Source: Trematomus loennbergii
Lineage: Eukaryota; Chordata; Actinopteri; Perciformes; Nototheniidae
Reading direction: 5' to 3'
Length of the DNA stretch: 64,000 nucleotides
NCBI GenBank assembly: GCA_012861695.1
Contig: JAAOOA010000363.1
Span: forward strand, 62,001-126,000
The translations under genes were made by a program, and so were the position numbers. Under the pieces are notes generated by a model that saw only the letters and a program-made list of their open reading frames with translations, did not search any database and had not been told where the DNA came from. Of the stretch, positions 54,388-64,000 are shown in pieces (within the stretch, counting starts at the first letter, position 1; every line of letters starts with the position of its first letter).

Positions 54388-55516
54388 TGGAAGTTTCCCT
54401 GCAGCCGTCCGTGCGAGGATGGAGATGGTGACCGCCGAGAGGGAGACAAAAACCTCACTCCACGCCTTGGCTGACGTTCCCCAGCGCTGTGTGATCCTTG
54501 CGGGACATCGCTGCCTGGTCGTCGCGGTGAGAAGTCCGCAGAGGTGTCTCGGGTTCCCCGCTCACGTGGAGACCATTCCCTGGCACCGAAACCATCCTGC
54601 GGTCTGCGCTGAGGAGAACGGCCCCTGCTGCGGTCGTCCCTGTGGGAATCCCCTGGTAGATCTGCAACCAAAGCCGCCACAGTCACAGTGGTAGGCACGC
54701 CGGTGCACTCTCTGCCCACTTGGTCCTGCTGACGATCCCAGGTCAAGGCGGAGCTCCCTCTGCCGTTCTCAGCTCCATGGCTATGTGCTCTCAAGTCCTT
54801 CACCTCAGTCTGTACGTTTTCCACCTTCAAGGTGAGGCGTTCAACCACATTTATGAGCTTATCCGTGGTATTAGCATTACAGTCGAAAAACCACCGGTGG
54901 TGAATTTAGCGCTGGCAACAACAGCAGGATGCGGAGGACAGTATATTGCCTGACTGGCCCGCTCACAACGACCAGCAATTATCAACGCCTCCTCCATATC
55001 AGTCGCCCCCTGTTCATGGCATTTTGCTTGAAGTGCAGGATCAAGGCCAGCCAAAAACGTCTGAATTTCTCACCATTTACTGCAGCGCCATCATAATCGG
55101 GAAAAGCCTTAGCCACGAGTCTGGAAATGTCCGCTTCGTACACCTCCAAACACTCGTTCGCCTGGCGGGGCCGTGCAGATACACACGTCTGGAAATAAAG
55201 GAGGAACCGCCAGCTTCTCCTTCACACATTCGTAATCACACTGCACATCTGCCGGCAAGCTGTCCCACAGTAGGAAAGCTGTGCCATCCAGTCTGGCAGG
55301 TAGAATGTTCAGTAAGGTAGCTGCGTAGCTGGTGCCCCTAGCACCCCTCGTCTGAGCACGAACAGCAGCTTCAAACTGTCTTATCCTCTGGCCGTCGCCC
55401 CTAAACATCGGCAGCAGCTCCACTTTAATATCATTACTCACAGAACCAGTCCAAGAAGCTGTACATCCGTTATAATCATATTCCATATCGCCGTCACTCT
55501 TCATTCCTCCGAACAT
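54384..55516 (-). pseudogene. gypsy gag region
   Basis: The capsid-like N-terminal part (55516-55109) contains ELLPMFRGDGQRIRQFEAAV near 55410. The next piece (55054-54851) contains MAGLDPALQAKCHEQGATD and an EEALIIAGRCERA helix. The last part (54848-54384) is an arginine/serine-rich tail (RSRGRSPQRRP; SPSRRSPSPSSH), suited to RNA binding. Stops or shifts separate the pieces near 55110-55060 and 54850. I see no CCHC zinc knuckle. The start at 55516 is the first ATG downstream of the primer-site-like sequence. Confidence 0.65.
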
Positions 55517-55619
55517 GATGCTTCGACGCTAGCACCGTTAGCACAGCTAGCCAGCAAAGCCGACCAGAAAGTTCAGTAATTGTCCACAGAAAATAATACA
55601 AGAGCAGATAAAACACACT

Positions 55620-55796
55620 CCGATACCGCTGCCACCAATGTAACGTCCGAGGTGTTAAGGCTTCAAAGATACTTCTGTGTAACAAGAACTCAGGAACTTT
55701 AGTACTTTTTGGAGCGTCACAGACACCACACTCTCTTTTACAACTTCAGGACAGACTGCGCATGCTCAACACATGACCTCTCACCCCAATGCTTCC
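55620..55796 (-). repeat. gypsy 5' LTR remnant and primer-binding-like site
   Basis: On the minus strand the LTR ends ...CGGACGTTACA (55639) and is followed after one base by TGGTGGCAGCGGTATCGG, which begins TGG as primer sites complementary to a tRNA CCA end do. The tRNA cannot be assigned. The LTR's 5' side is cut at about 55796 by the Rex1-like LINE. Confidence 0.5.
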
Positions 55797-56345
55797 ACCA
55801 CCATCAAGGGAGCTTACAAGGCTTCCCCCCTCCCCCACATCGGACACTCTGATCACCTCACTGTCATGCTAAAACCTGCATACAGACACCACGTCAATCA
55901 CCAAGAAAGCCCAGCAGCGCCTCTACTTCGTCCGAAAACTGAAGAGAGCCGGAGCTTCCCCCCCATCATGCTCTCCTTCTACCGAGACACCATTGAGAGC
56001 ATCCTCAGCAGCTGTATCACGGTGTGGTTCGGAAGCTGCACAGCATCGAACCGCAAGACCCTGCAGCACATCGTGAACACAGCTGAGAGGATCATCGGTG
56101 CCTCACTCCCATCACTCCTGGATATTTACAACACCCGCCTCACCCGCAGAGCATGTAGCATTGTGGGTGACCCCTTCCATCCCTCCAACTCTGCCTCTTC
56201 AGCCTCCTGCCTTCAGGGAGGAGGTTCCGCAGCCTGAGATCGAACACAACCAGACTAAAGAACAGTTTCTTACACCAGGCTGTCAGGAGGCTGAACTCTC
56301 TCCCCTCCCTCCCCTCTCTCCCCTGTTGACATTAAAGTTGGCTTT
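55797..56345 (+). pseudogene. Rex1-like LINE fragment with internal deletion
   Basis: The first part (about 55810-55888) reads KASPLPHIGHSDHLTVMLK, the C-terminus of an apurinic-type endonuclease domain. From about 55893 it jumps to the C-terminal region of the same ORF: KAQQRLYFVRKLKRAG, VWFGSCTASNRKTL, RIIGASLPSLLDIYNTR and, frame-shifted, LPSGRRFRSLR. The reverse transcriptase between them is deleted. A GTTGACATTAAAGTTGGC tail ends the copy near 56345. This domain pattern fits Rex1/Babar-type LINEs of fish. Confidence 0.75.
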
Positions 56346-56389
56346 GACTTTGATATTAGATAGAAGAGATTGAATTGGAGGATGAACCC

Positions 56390-56510
56390 CTCTTTATTGG
56401 TCACACATGTTCATGCACACAGCACAAACACACAGTGAAATTTGTTCTCTGCTTTTAACCCATCCTAGTATTAGGAGCAGTGGGCACAGACCAATATTCC
56501 ACCAATATAC
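56390..56510 (-). repeat. SINE/LINE-tail-like fragment
   Basis: The phrase CACAGTGAAATTTGTTCTCT followed by TTTAACCCATCCTAGTATTA and AGGAGCAGTGGGCA is a recurrent teleost dispersed repeat that I know from general experience. I cannot assign a named family. No complete ends. Confidence 0.45.
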
Positions 56511-56598
56511 CATTACTTAATGAAAAAGTAATGAAGTATAAAGTGCTATGCTTGTGTACTATGTTTGCAGTAATAGTATTTTGGGAATTCTGTGTACG

Positions 56599-56826
56599 TT
56601 ACATTACATTTCATTTAGCTGATGCGTTTTTCTAAAGCAACTTACAATCAGTGCTTTTGACCATTAACAAACAAACTCAAAATCAAGAATCCTGCAGGTA
56701 CATTAGATATCTATAATCCAAACCCAAATAAGTGCTAATACACAAGAGAGATTATTATTTGTTGGGCCTTGGTGCAGTTGAAACAGGTGGGTTTTCAGTT
56801 TGCAATGGAAGATGTACGCTTTATGC
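56599..56826 (-). mobile_element. L2 LINE 3'-end fragment
   Basis: On the minus strand the sequence runs from a CTTCCATTGCAAACTGAAAA-type ORF2 C-terminus to GCATCAGCTAAATGAAATG and TAATGTAA. This corresponds to the last about 260 bp of the L2 at 13200-13486. It is a short 5'-truncated copy. Confidence 0.65.
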
Positions 56827-56829
56827 CTA

Positions 56830-58475
56830 CTCCACTAAGGTTTACAGGAAATGTACATACTTAAGTCTCTAGACAAAACGTCTTATCAACAAATGAAATC
56901 TGATGGTTTAATCAGACACGGTTAAGATAATTAACCCAACATGTAATTAAAGTGTTTGTAATTTGTAAAAGCTAAATGGCATTAAATAATCATAGTTGTT
57001 TTTGATAATAGCACCAGTTGTTTTGCTGACGTTGCAGTGCATTATTTCAATGAAAAAAACAAGATTCCTCGTGCAGTTATTTAAAAAAAAAAAACGAGTT
57101 AAACTTTAGTGTTATTGATGTCACATTGTCAGCAGCGTTTCTCCCTGCTGATCTGTTTTGTCTGCATGATAATGTGTGCATGCTTGTCTGCAAATATGGC
57201 GACATCCTTTTGGTTTCATGGCTGTGTGTATGCATCCCTGCCTCCATATATGTACGTTTGCTCCAACATTTTTTTAAAGAACTTGACTCACCATTAGGCA
57301 TGCAGTGAACTCACTTACTCTTTGCTTAAGCATGAAAAATTGATGTGGTTTTGACAGTAATATTCATATGAGGATGATTTGCATATGCGTGTGTGCATAT
57401 GCTCCGTGTGTGTATGAGTGCATACCGCAAACACATCAATGCCTCAGTGTGTGTGTGTCTCTACTTATGCATGCATGGCTTTGCATTTGTGTACACAACA
57501 GGCTGTTTGTCAGCATCACAAATGACTCTCCTATTAATTAGGAATGATGCCCAAACCAATGGAGACAGCCGGGAGAAAAGTCAGAAGCCAAAAGTTCAAA
57601 AAGGTAATGCTTCAATTAAAATATTAATTAAGAGTACCCTGTTTACTCAGTCACTCGTGACAAACGACTTGTGCCGCTGGTCGGACTTGTTCCAGCACAT
57701 ACACACTTCCCTCTTCCCCATCACTCAGAATAAAACAAATCTGTGTTTTATGACAGAGCAATCTGTCAAAACAAGAGATATGCAAGTGAAATCAGTAAGG
57801 CTCCAATATGCATCTAAAGTGCATGTGTCAGATTGTAAACTGACCTGAATTAGGTGAATAAATGACTTGATACACTTGTCACATCCTCTGAGTTTTATTA
57901 GGTACTTTGTATCTGTCATCTGTTGGGGCAGAATCAGTTTGTCTGCTCCTGAGCGCACTCACAACACTTCTCTGTTTCTGTTTGCCTTTCACACAGTTGG
58001 GGACCTCTGGGATTAGATTTTAATGAGTTACCGGCTCAGTGTGTGTATTTGCATCTGGGGGAAAATAGCTACACCACAGCTATTCTAATGTAACCATTAA
58101 AGAGAACGGTTCAAGCAGGTCAAAGATAGCCTCGGGGTCTGTGGAACAATTATACCCTTACAGCTACGTTATATAACACCACTGGTATTAGTGAAGTTAT
58201 CAATGAGGAATGACTTTTACAAAAATACCTATAGATTCAAAACATAATCAGATGTGTGCCTTGTTGTAAATAGCACCGTCTACTATGCATGTGTCTTTTC
58301 CATGCTATACTGTATACACCCGAGGGGTAAATAACCAATGTAGCTATAGTCACCACGGTGCAAATAGCATCTGCCTTGATTGTATCATTAGATAGAATAT
58401 AGATTATATAATTTCTTGTATTAGACCTCGTCTCTACCCATAGACTTTCCTATTGTTCTTCTTTATTTTGTATGT
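56830..58475. other. Non-coding stretch
   Basis: No gene is supported. GT-rich patches lie near 57390-57470. The longest open frame (57393-57848, plus) has no domain and uses common microsatellite-like codons at its start. Confidence 0.4.
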
Positions 58476-58479
58476 TTAA

Positions 58480-58857
58480 AGGTGGGGTAGGTAAGTTTGA
58501 GAAACCGGCTCGAGATCGCTAGAATTTGAAAATACACAACCGGAGAAAATCTGTCACTTCCTTACAGAGCCTCCTCCAACACACACGAATGCGCACATGA
58601 CCAATGAGGGCACGAGATAAGTTTGTGCACAGATGGAAGGCTGACAGGCAGGTAGGCCATCCAGTTATTTTAGCCGGGCCGGCTAAAATGATTGGTTGTA
58701 CTTTTTACAGTACTACGGCTTCCACAGATGACATTTTTTAATGGATTTTTTGTCAAAGCACTTAAGATATTCATTGCTATCGGGATGTTAAGAGCATTCC
58801 ATGGAATATAACAAAAAGTGTATCTCGAGCCGGTTTCTCAAACTTACCTACCCACCT
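58480..58857. mobile_element. TTAA MITE, family P4, copy 2
   Basis: AGGTGGGGTAGGTAAGTTTG and its inverse form the ends, with TTAA at 58476-58479 and 58858-58861. It is nearly identical in plan to 34203-34575, including GAAACCGGCTCGAGAT on both sides and the central GGGCCGGCTAAAATG. Confidence 0.85.
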
Positions 58858-58861
58858 TTAA

Positions 58862-60239
58862 AGTGAAATCACGTTGAAATTGTCTTGATTATAAGATATA
58901 CAGGTGGAAAATTGGTTCGACACGCATCATAGGCCTACATGCTTCTGTCATCATCTTTGCAACAATGTATATGTTGCTTTAAAGAAATCAAGTATTCGTG
59001 AGTAACATGTAAGCATCAACCATGCAGGATCATGCGAGAACACATGCAGTCGCTTTTCACTTTTCTTTAGCAAGATTGCAAGAAACAGATGTGTGTTGTG
59101 AAAAGTCATGTCTGCTTGTGAATATGGTGATATTCCCTTATACTTCATAAAGGGATGCATGTTTTACTTCTGTTCTTTATTTTAGTAGTTGATCATTCAA
59201 AATTAAGTAAAATGCAGCTGTCATAGTTTACATCTGATCATTTCAATTTCAAACCTTTATTTAACCAGATTGTCCCTTGAGATCATAGATCTCTTTTTCA
59301 AGGGAGATAATGCTCATAATGACCGGGGGGGGAGCACGCACGTGAACTGTGAGCACCGGAGCCTCGCAGCGGCGAAACTGTTGCGCGCTTAATTGCGCCG
59401 CATCTGCGCATAAGCTGAAGTGCGCCGCATTTGCGCATCAGATGAGGCCCCCTCCGCAAGATGAGGCCCCACGCAGTCTGCGTGATCTGCATGTCAGGAG
59501 GGCGGGCCTGCAGAAAACACATATGGTGACAATAAAAGTGGCATTTTTAAATAATATATGTGTTTCTACGACAGATGGGATGTCACTCCTAGTCTGACAA
59601 GGGCATGCCTAGAAAAGAATATTACAAATAATTCTACCAATAGATTTAAGGCATTTAACATGTTTTAACACAATTATTTGAAACCCAATTACGGGAATCA
59701 CTGACCATCAGAACAGCAGCTAATATATCTGGTGTTCTGATGTCGCCAGGGGCCAAGACTTATGTCAATAGTTAATCAAACATTTTTCAACTTGAAATGC
59801 GAAAATAGAGTTGAAGTTGAAAAAAGATGTTGAGGATCAGCTAAGTTGATCATTCATCACTTTCCTTCGCAGCCAAGAGCTCAAATGTTTCCTCAGGTCA
59901 GACTTCCACCTCAGCTGCACTGAGTTGCACAACTCATCCATCTTCAAAGTCCAGCACACAAAAGGTTCATTTCCCATTAAAATATTAATTAAGTTTAACC
60001 CATCTACTCAGTCATCCCTGACAAATTGCTTGGTTAGTGCTGGCACTATTCTTCTGAAGTTCCTGACTCATCCTGTGTTCAAATGTGCAAATCAAACTCA
60101 GTCCCATTTTTCATTTAATTTTCTATCTGTGTCATGGTAAAAAACAACCACGTTGTACATTATAGTAAAGGAAAAACTGCATTCTGCTTTTTAATCATTC
60201 CTTTACTTATATCTCCAAATGGACTTGGAGAAAAGGACT
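58862..60239. other. Non-coding stretch with a LINE-tail-like phrase
   Basis: TTTATTTAACCAGATTGTCC followed by CCTTGAGATCATAGATCTC at about 59258-59295 resembles a common fish LINE/SINE 3' phrase in inverse orientation. A GC-rich, NotI-like patch (GCGCCGCATTTGCGCATCA repeats) lies at about 59390-59450. No gene. Confidence 0.4.
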
Positions 60240-60276
60240 TAGTGACTTCAAAAACTGCAGCTTCATGACCTGTCTT

Positions 60277-61227
60277 ATTTATTTTATTTTAATTGTTTAT
60301 TTGGCAGGGACAATGCACAGTGATGAGCACTTAAAACATAAAGAAATGTATCAAGCGTAACAGTGCCAGATTTAGCTTTGAGCTCATTTCCATCCGCAGT
60401 CCCTCACATTAAACATTTAAGAAAATTACATTTACAAACATAGCAAAAACAAAATACATGATATGCAAAAAGTGCAAAAGAGCAAGAGCAGCATACACAA
60501 GTATTCACCACATGGCAGTACACTATAGCAGCTACAACATATAAAGTGCAAGAGAAGATACAAGAGCTACCTAAAGTGCAAGAGGAGATACCCCTGTGTT
60601 AAAGTGCATTCAGCGGTGATTACACGTCTGTTTGTTTCTCAACCATTCTCTGAGTTGACCTTTGAAGCTATTGAGAGTGGGACAATCCCGTATCTCAGTA
60701 GGGAGGCTATTCCACAATGAGCTGCCTTTAACATTGGACATTTTGTCCAAAAGTGGTCCGTCTGCGGTGGACCTCACAGTCTCCTCTGGTTTCTGACCTA
60801 GTGCAGCGTCCAGTGTGTTTTTTGTGGATGAATCCCCCTAAGGGAGGGGGGGGGGGGGGCAGTCCATGTAAACATTTATAAAAAAAACACATACTTTTAA
60901 AAGACTTAAAATGGTCAAAACTCAAGAAATGTGTTTCTCTAGGATGGTACAGTGGTGGTATGAATATGGCTTTCTGTCAAACACCTTGATAGCTCTCTTG
61001 TACAGCTATTGGTTTCAGGTTTGTGGCACAAGCAAACGACCAGTTTGTCAAACAGTATTCAATGTGGGATAGAATCATACAGTGGAGGTATGACTTTGCA
61101 GCATTGACAGTTAAGAAGGGTCTAATTTGTTTAAAATGTTGCAAGTTGAATTGAATGGTTTATGATACTTTCTTAATATGTTTCTTAAAAGTCAAGTTTG
61201 AGTCCAATATGACTCCAAGATACAAGA
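60277..61227 (-). mobile_element. 5'-truncated LINE with 37-bp target duplication
   Basis: The minus strand reads YLGVILDSNLTFKKHIKKV near 61210-61150, an RT-distal region, then SLWNSLPTEIRDCPTLNSFK near 60700-60650 and a stop near 60619. A 3' untranslated region follows, ending in an A/T tail (AATTAAAATAAAATAAAT) at 60277. A 37-bp sequence starting TAGTGACTTCAAAAACTGC is repeated at 60240-60276 and 61228-61264, an unusually long but clear target duplication. The fragment belongs to the L2/CR1 group by its C-terminal motifs; clade not fixed. Stops and a shift are present. Confidence 0.8.
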
Positions 61228-61442
61228 TAGTGACTTCAAAAACTGCAGCTTCATGACCTGTCTTTGATTTGTTCAAGCACTTAGTCTGCAGTTTCTAACC
61301 TGCTGCTTGCATTCTGTATGTATGTATTATACTGCTTTCTAAATTGGAATGCATCCAGTTACATTTATATATAAATGTTTAGCCATACCCTATAAAGTGT
61401 TGCAAAAATGAGTCCTAAAACCAAGAAATTCGTTTTTTTTGT

Positions 61443-61738
61443 TAGATGCCTGAAAAAAAGGTATGGGGTTAACACAAAGGTTGTGAAATTGTGTTCGATG
61501 ACATAAATAACAGTAAATAACCCTGGTGAAGCTTCCAAAAACATAGAAGAGTGCTTAATCTATTGAGATTCTCTTCCTGAACCAAACATGTAAGTATCAT
61601 GAACATGTGTTGGCCACTAATCTTATTTTCTGCAATATTCCAAAAATATAATAGAATATTCCATTGCTTTTAATCCTGAAAGCCATTGTGATGCTTACTT
61701 CCTGATCGGCCCATAAAAATACGTCATCACTGCACCAC
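61443..61738 (+). repeat. Interspersed repeat family R, copy d
   Basis: Starts TTAGATGCCTGAAAAAAAGG, has GGGGTTAACACAAAGG, then TTTTCTGCAATATTCCAA and TACGTCATCACTGCACCACT at the end. Shorter than the 37245 copy. Confidence 0.6.
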
Positions 61739-61795
61739 TAAAATGGTAAGCAACAGTGCACACTGTACATTGAAGCAAGAATCCTTAGGAGTTCA

Positions 61796-62229
61796 TGTTA
61801 TGGTTTAGGTGTGTTCTCTCGCTCTCTCGCTCTCTCGCTCCTGTGCAGTGTGGGGATCGTTAGAAGGCGCAGCTGGTTCACAATGAGGAGCACCTGTACT
61901 CATCTAATCAACTCCTCCATAAAACCCTGGTCATGTTCACACTCCAGTGCCAGATAACGCCGTCTCACTCGGTAGAGCTGAACGTTGTAGTATCCTAGCT
62001 TAGTGTGATTTTCTCTTGCTGTTTTTGTTGAAGAGTAACCTTGTTTTTTCCCAGTGTCTGCTCGAGCCAGCCTGAGCCCTGCCGCCGCCACCAGCGTGAA
62101 CTAGATCCACCTTCATTTTGTGGATTGTTTTTTAGTTGCTCCTTTTTTCCTTTATTAAACTTTGTTAAAAGACTGCATCCATCTGGTCTCTGCCATTGTA
62201 GGACCTGAACCTTTGACCCAGCCCTAACA
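61796..62229 (+). mobile_element. Solo LTR with perfect 5-bp target duplication
   Basis: Starts TGTTATGGTTTAGG and ends GACCCAGCCCTAACA, giving TGTTA/TAACA inverted ends. GTTCA lies at both flanks (61791-61795, 62230-62234). A CTCTCG microsatellite near 61813-61838, a possible TATA (CCATAAAACC near 61918) and TTATTAAAC near 62153 as a weak polyadenylation signal fit U3-R-U5 order on the plus strand. It shows no similarity to the gypsy LTR remnants at 47.1 and 55.7 kb, so it marks a different element. No internal region remains. Confidence 0.8.
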
Positions 62230-62234
62230 GTTCA

Positions 62235-64000
62235 GTCCTAGTTTGTTGCCATCCATGGTTCCTCGTGTTAAAAGACAGTGCAGTTAATACTACAGAATGA
62301 TGGCAGCAATTTGGTCATAAAAACAGCAGAAGAGCAGCTGGTGTATGTGTTTACAGTGCAGCCAAACAACATTTCAATACAGAAGTCAGTCAATAATTGG
62401 CCTTTTTTCATTGTTCTCATCATGTCATAAGCCAGTGCAATATGATTTGATGCTGCACATGAAAGGAGTCGTTTTCCACACAACAGTGAAGTCTGTTGCG
62501 TGCTGAGGAGTTGGAGGTGTGCAGCCTGTCGCCTGCAGCTCTTTATCCAACAGCTCAATGCAGCTGCTCCCGATTGTGCCATTACTCCCTGAAATGTTAA
62601 TACTGCTCCGCTGTCAAAGAATGTTTCAAATGACAGCTGTCTTGTTCAGTAGACACATTTATGATGTACGTTAAGCACTTTGAATTGCCTTGCGTTGAAA
62701 TGTGCTTTATAAATAAACTTCCTTGCCTTTGACATCGGAGACATACAATGCCTTTCCTGAGACTGCTTCATAATTAAAGGCCACCTGTCATTTCACTAGG
62801 TGAATGGAATGCATCTATATAGCTCCTTTCTCTTTCTAGTCTTTCAACCCTTCAAAGTTATTTTACATATAAAAGTCAGCATTCCTACACATTCATACAG
62901 AGGCAGAGGCTGCCATACAAGGTGCACCTGCTCAGACTAACATGCACACACACTCACACACCGTTGGACATCAGGTGCATCTTGAGTTTAAATATCTTGC
63001 CCAACCACAGACATCAACTCAACAATTTGCATCAGCAATAATGTAATGTACTGTAGCCCTCAACTCATAATAAATGAATGGATTTAGAAAGGATGGGCCC
63101 CCACGAGCAGATACCTCACATCCAAGACACGTCTCATGTCGTCTCCTCTATTGTGACATCAATGAGACCATTTTACAGCCTTGTGTCTTACGAAATATGT
63201 ATATACTCTGGACTTTTACCCAGGGGACCGCTGTTTGTGTCCCGAGTGAAACCAAAGCTCTGTGTTGACTTATTTTAAGCTAAGCACTTAACTTACAAGC
63301 CTTAAGTTACCCCACAAACATACTTTGTTTGACCCAAACCGTAAAATGATCCTTATCCTAACAACTTGCGTAACTAAAGCTCGGCAGGTTTACCACAGGT
63401 TTCCCTGCATGTTAAGATGTGATGCCAAGGTGTCATAACCAAGCGTGTTCAGTTGGGCGTGAGATGTGTTGTTAAAATATTATGAAATATTATTTCTAAC
63501 AAATTGCCTTGTCTAAGAGATAACTTCACTCTGTAAAAATACAATGGATGGATATTGTCCAATTGCAAAAGATTAAAAGGAAGACAGATGTAAAGTAAGA
63601 CAGGAGAGCTCTTCATAATGATGGTGTATTTTGCTAAAGGGTATTCTTTTCTTCTTTGGATATCATAATTGTTTTTGAAGTGCTGTTTCTTATAAGTTTC
63701 ACAGCAGCTGAAGATTAATGACCAACTGTCACATTTAAAACTGTTTCAAAATAACTCTTTTAATATACAGAAATAGTGCAATAATGTGTGTGTGTGCTTC
63801 TATAATTGGGTACATGCTTGTGTGTTTTTAAGTCTTCAGAATGTGCATGTACTTTTTTGTGTATTGTACATGCGTGTGTTTATTGGAGACTTTTTAATTT
63901 CTCAATGAAAACAACACACTTTTTAATTAGCTTTTATGTATGCATGGGAATTCATCGTACATTTAAACATAAAAGCAATAGGACTTATAATTAGTTTTAT
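62235..64000. other. Non-coding stretch with a LINE 3' phrase
   Basis: TTAAGCACTTTGAATTGCC followed by GAAATGTGCTTTATAAATAA at about 62668-62718 is the kind of 3' end carried by fish LINEs. No coding sequence is attached. GT-type phrases lie near 63783-63800. No gene is supported. Confidence 0.4.

Larger units (their letters stand above)
47091..55796 (-). mobile_element. Ty3/gypsy LTR retrotransposon, broken and without RT/RNase H
   Basis: Minus-strand order is 5' LTR remnant (55796-55639), primer-site-like TGGTGGCAGCGGTATCGG (55637-55620), gag (55516-54384), protease (54387-53574), a 4.5-kb foreign interval, integrase (49012-47513) and 3' LTR remnant (47460-47091). The placement of integrase as the last enzyme and the GPY-type C-terminal module fit Ty3/gypsy. 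No reverse transcriptase or RNase H motif is visible between 49080 and 53573; nested hAT elements fill much of that space. The two LTR remnants overlap only at CCTCTCACCCCAATGCTT. Confidence 0.75.

Noticed and set aside
54377..55320. Plus-strand open frames over the gag region
   Set aside because: They are antisense shadows of the minus-strand gag and protease reading frames, which carry the recognisable motifs.
57393..57848. 151-codon plus-strand open frame as a gene
   Set aside because: Begins in GT-rich repeat-like DNA, shows no domain, and would be a single isolated exon.

Overview
The window is vertebrate, almost certainly teleost-fish, nuclear DNA. It has no bacterial-style gene packing and contains long AT-rich non-coding stretches, (GT)n microsatellites and spliced gene remnants with GT/AG borders. 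It is dense in transposable elements of the kinds that fill fish genomes: an L2-clade LINE with a TGTAA tail, a Rex1-like LINE, a tRNA-derived SINE sharing the L2 tail, a Zisupton-type KDZ element, many hAT and TTAA-target MITEs, and a Ty3/gypsy LTR element. I found no host gene that I can defend as intact. Every recognisable protein-coding stretch belongs to, or derives from, a mobile or multi-copy teleost family, and each carries frameshifts, stops, insertions or missing domains.

Layout. Positions 0.9-5.6 kb (minus strand) hold two adjacent decayed genes. One encodes a C2H2-finger/transposase-like protein and the other a small PB1-like-domain protein. Fragments of the same two families, in the same order, recur at 32.0-33.1 kb on the plus strand. 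Positions 7.8-13.5 kb are a 5'-truncated L2 LINE cut open by a 3.5-kb DNA transposon that itself carries two SINEs. Positions 14-18 kb are a cluster of MITEs and a hAT element that keeps a BED-finger coding segment. Positions 18-29 kb are mostly non-coding, with scattered MITEs and simple repeats. Positions 29-39 kb contain more MITEs of the TTAA (piggyBac-like), TTA (Harbinger-like) and 8-bp (hAT) target classes. Positions 39.8-40.3 kb hold two long (GT)n tracts. Positions 43.25-46.0 kb hold the 5' exons of a Zisupton/KDZ gene with a 1.15-kb TTAA element in one exon. Positions 47.1-55.8 kb are a minus-strand gypsy element whose gag, protease and integrase remain, but whose reverse transcriptase/RNase H is absent and whose middle is filled by four nested hAT elements. 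Positions 55.8-62.2 kb contain Rex1 and L2 LINE ends, another TTAA MITE, a LINE with a 37-bp target duplication and a solo LTR.

The window shows no cooperating pathway. What it records well is insertion history: about twenty elements have readable ends and target duplications, and at three places (L2, KDZ exon 4, a short interspersed repeat) the pre-insertion sequence can be inferred. I did not find evidence for a new functional system. The most notable items are the paired transposase/PB1 families seen twice in the same order, the clean KDZ exon interruption, a TRIM-like direct-repeat unit at 46.03-46.61 kb and the nested hAT stack inside the gypsy element.
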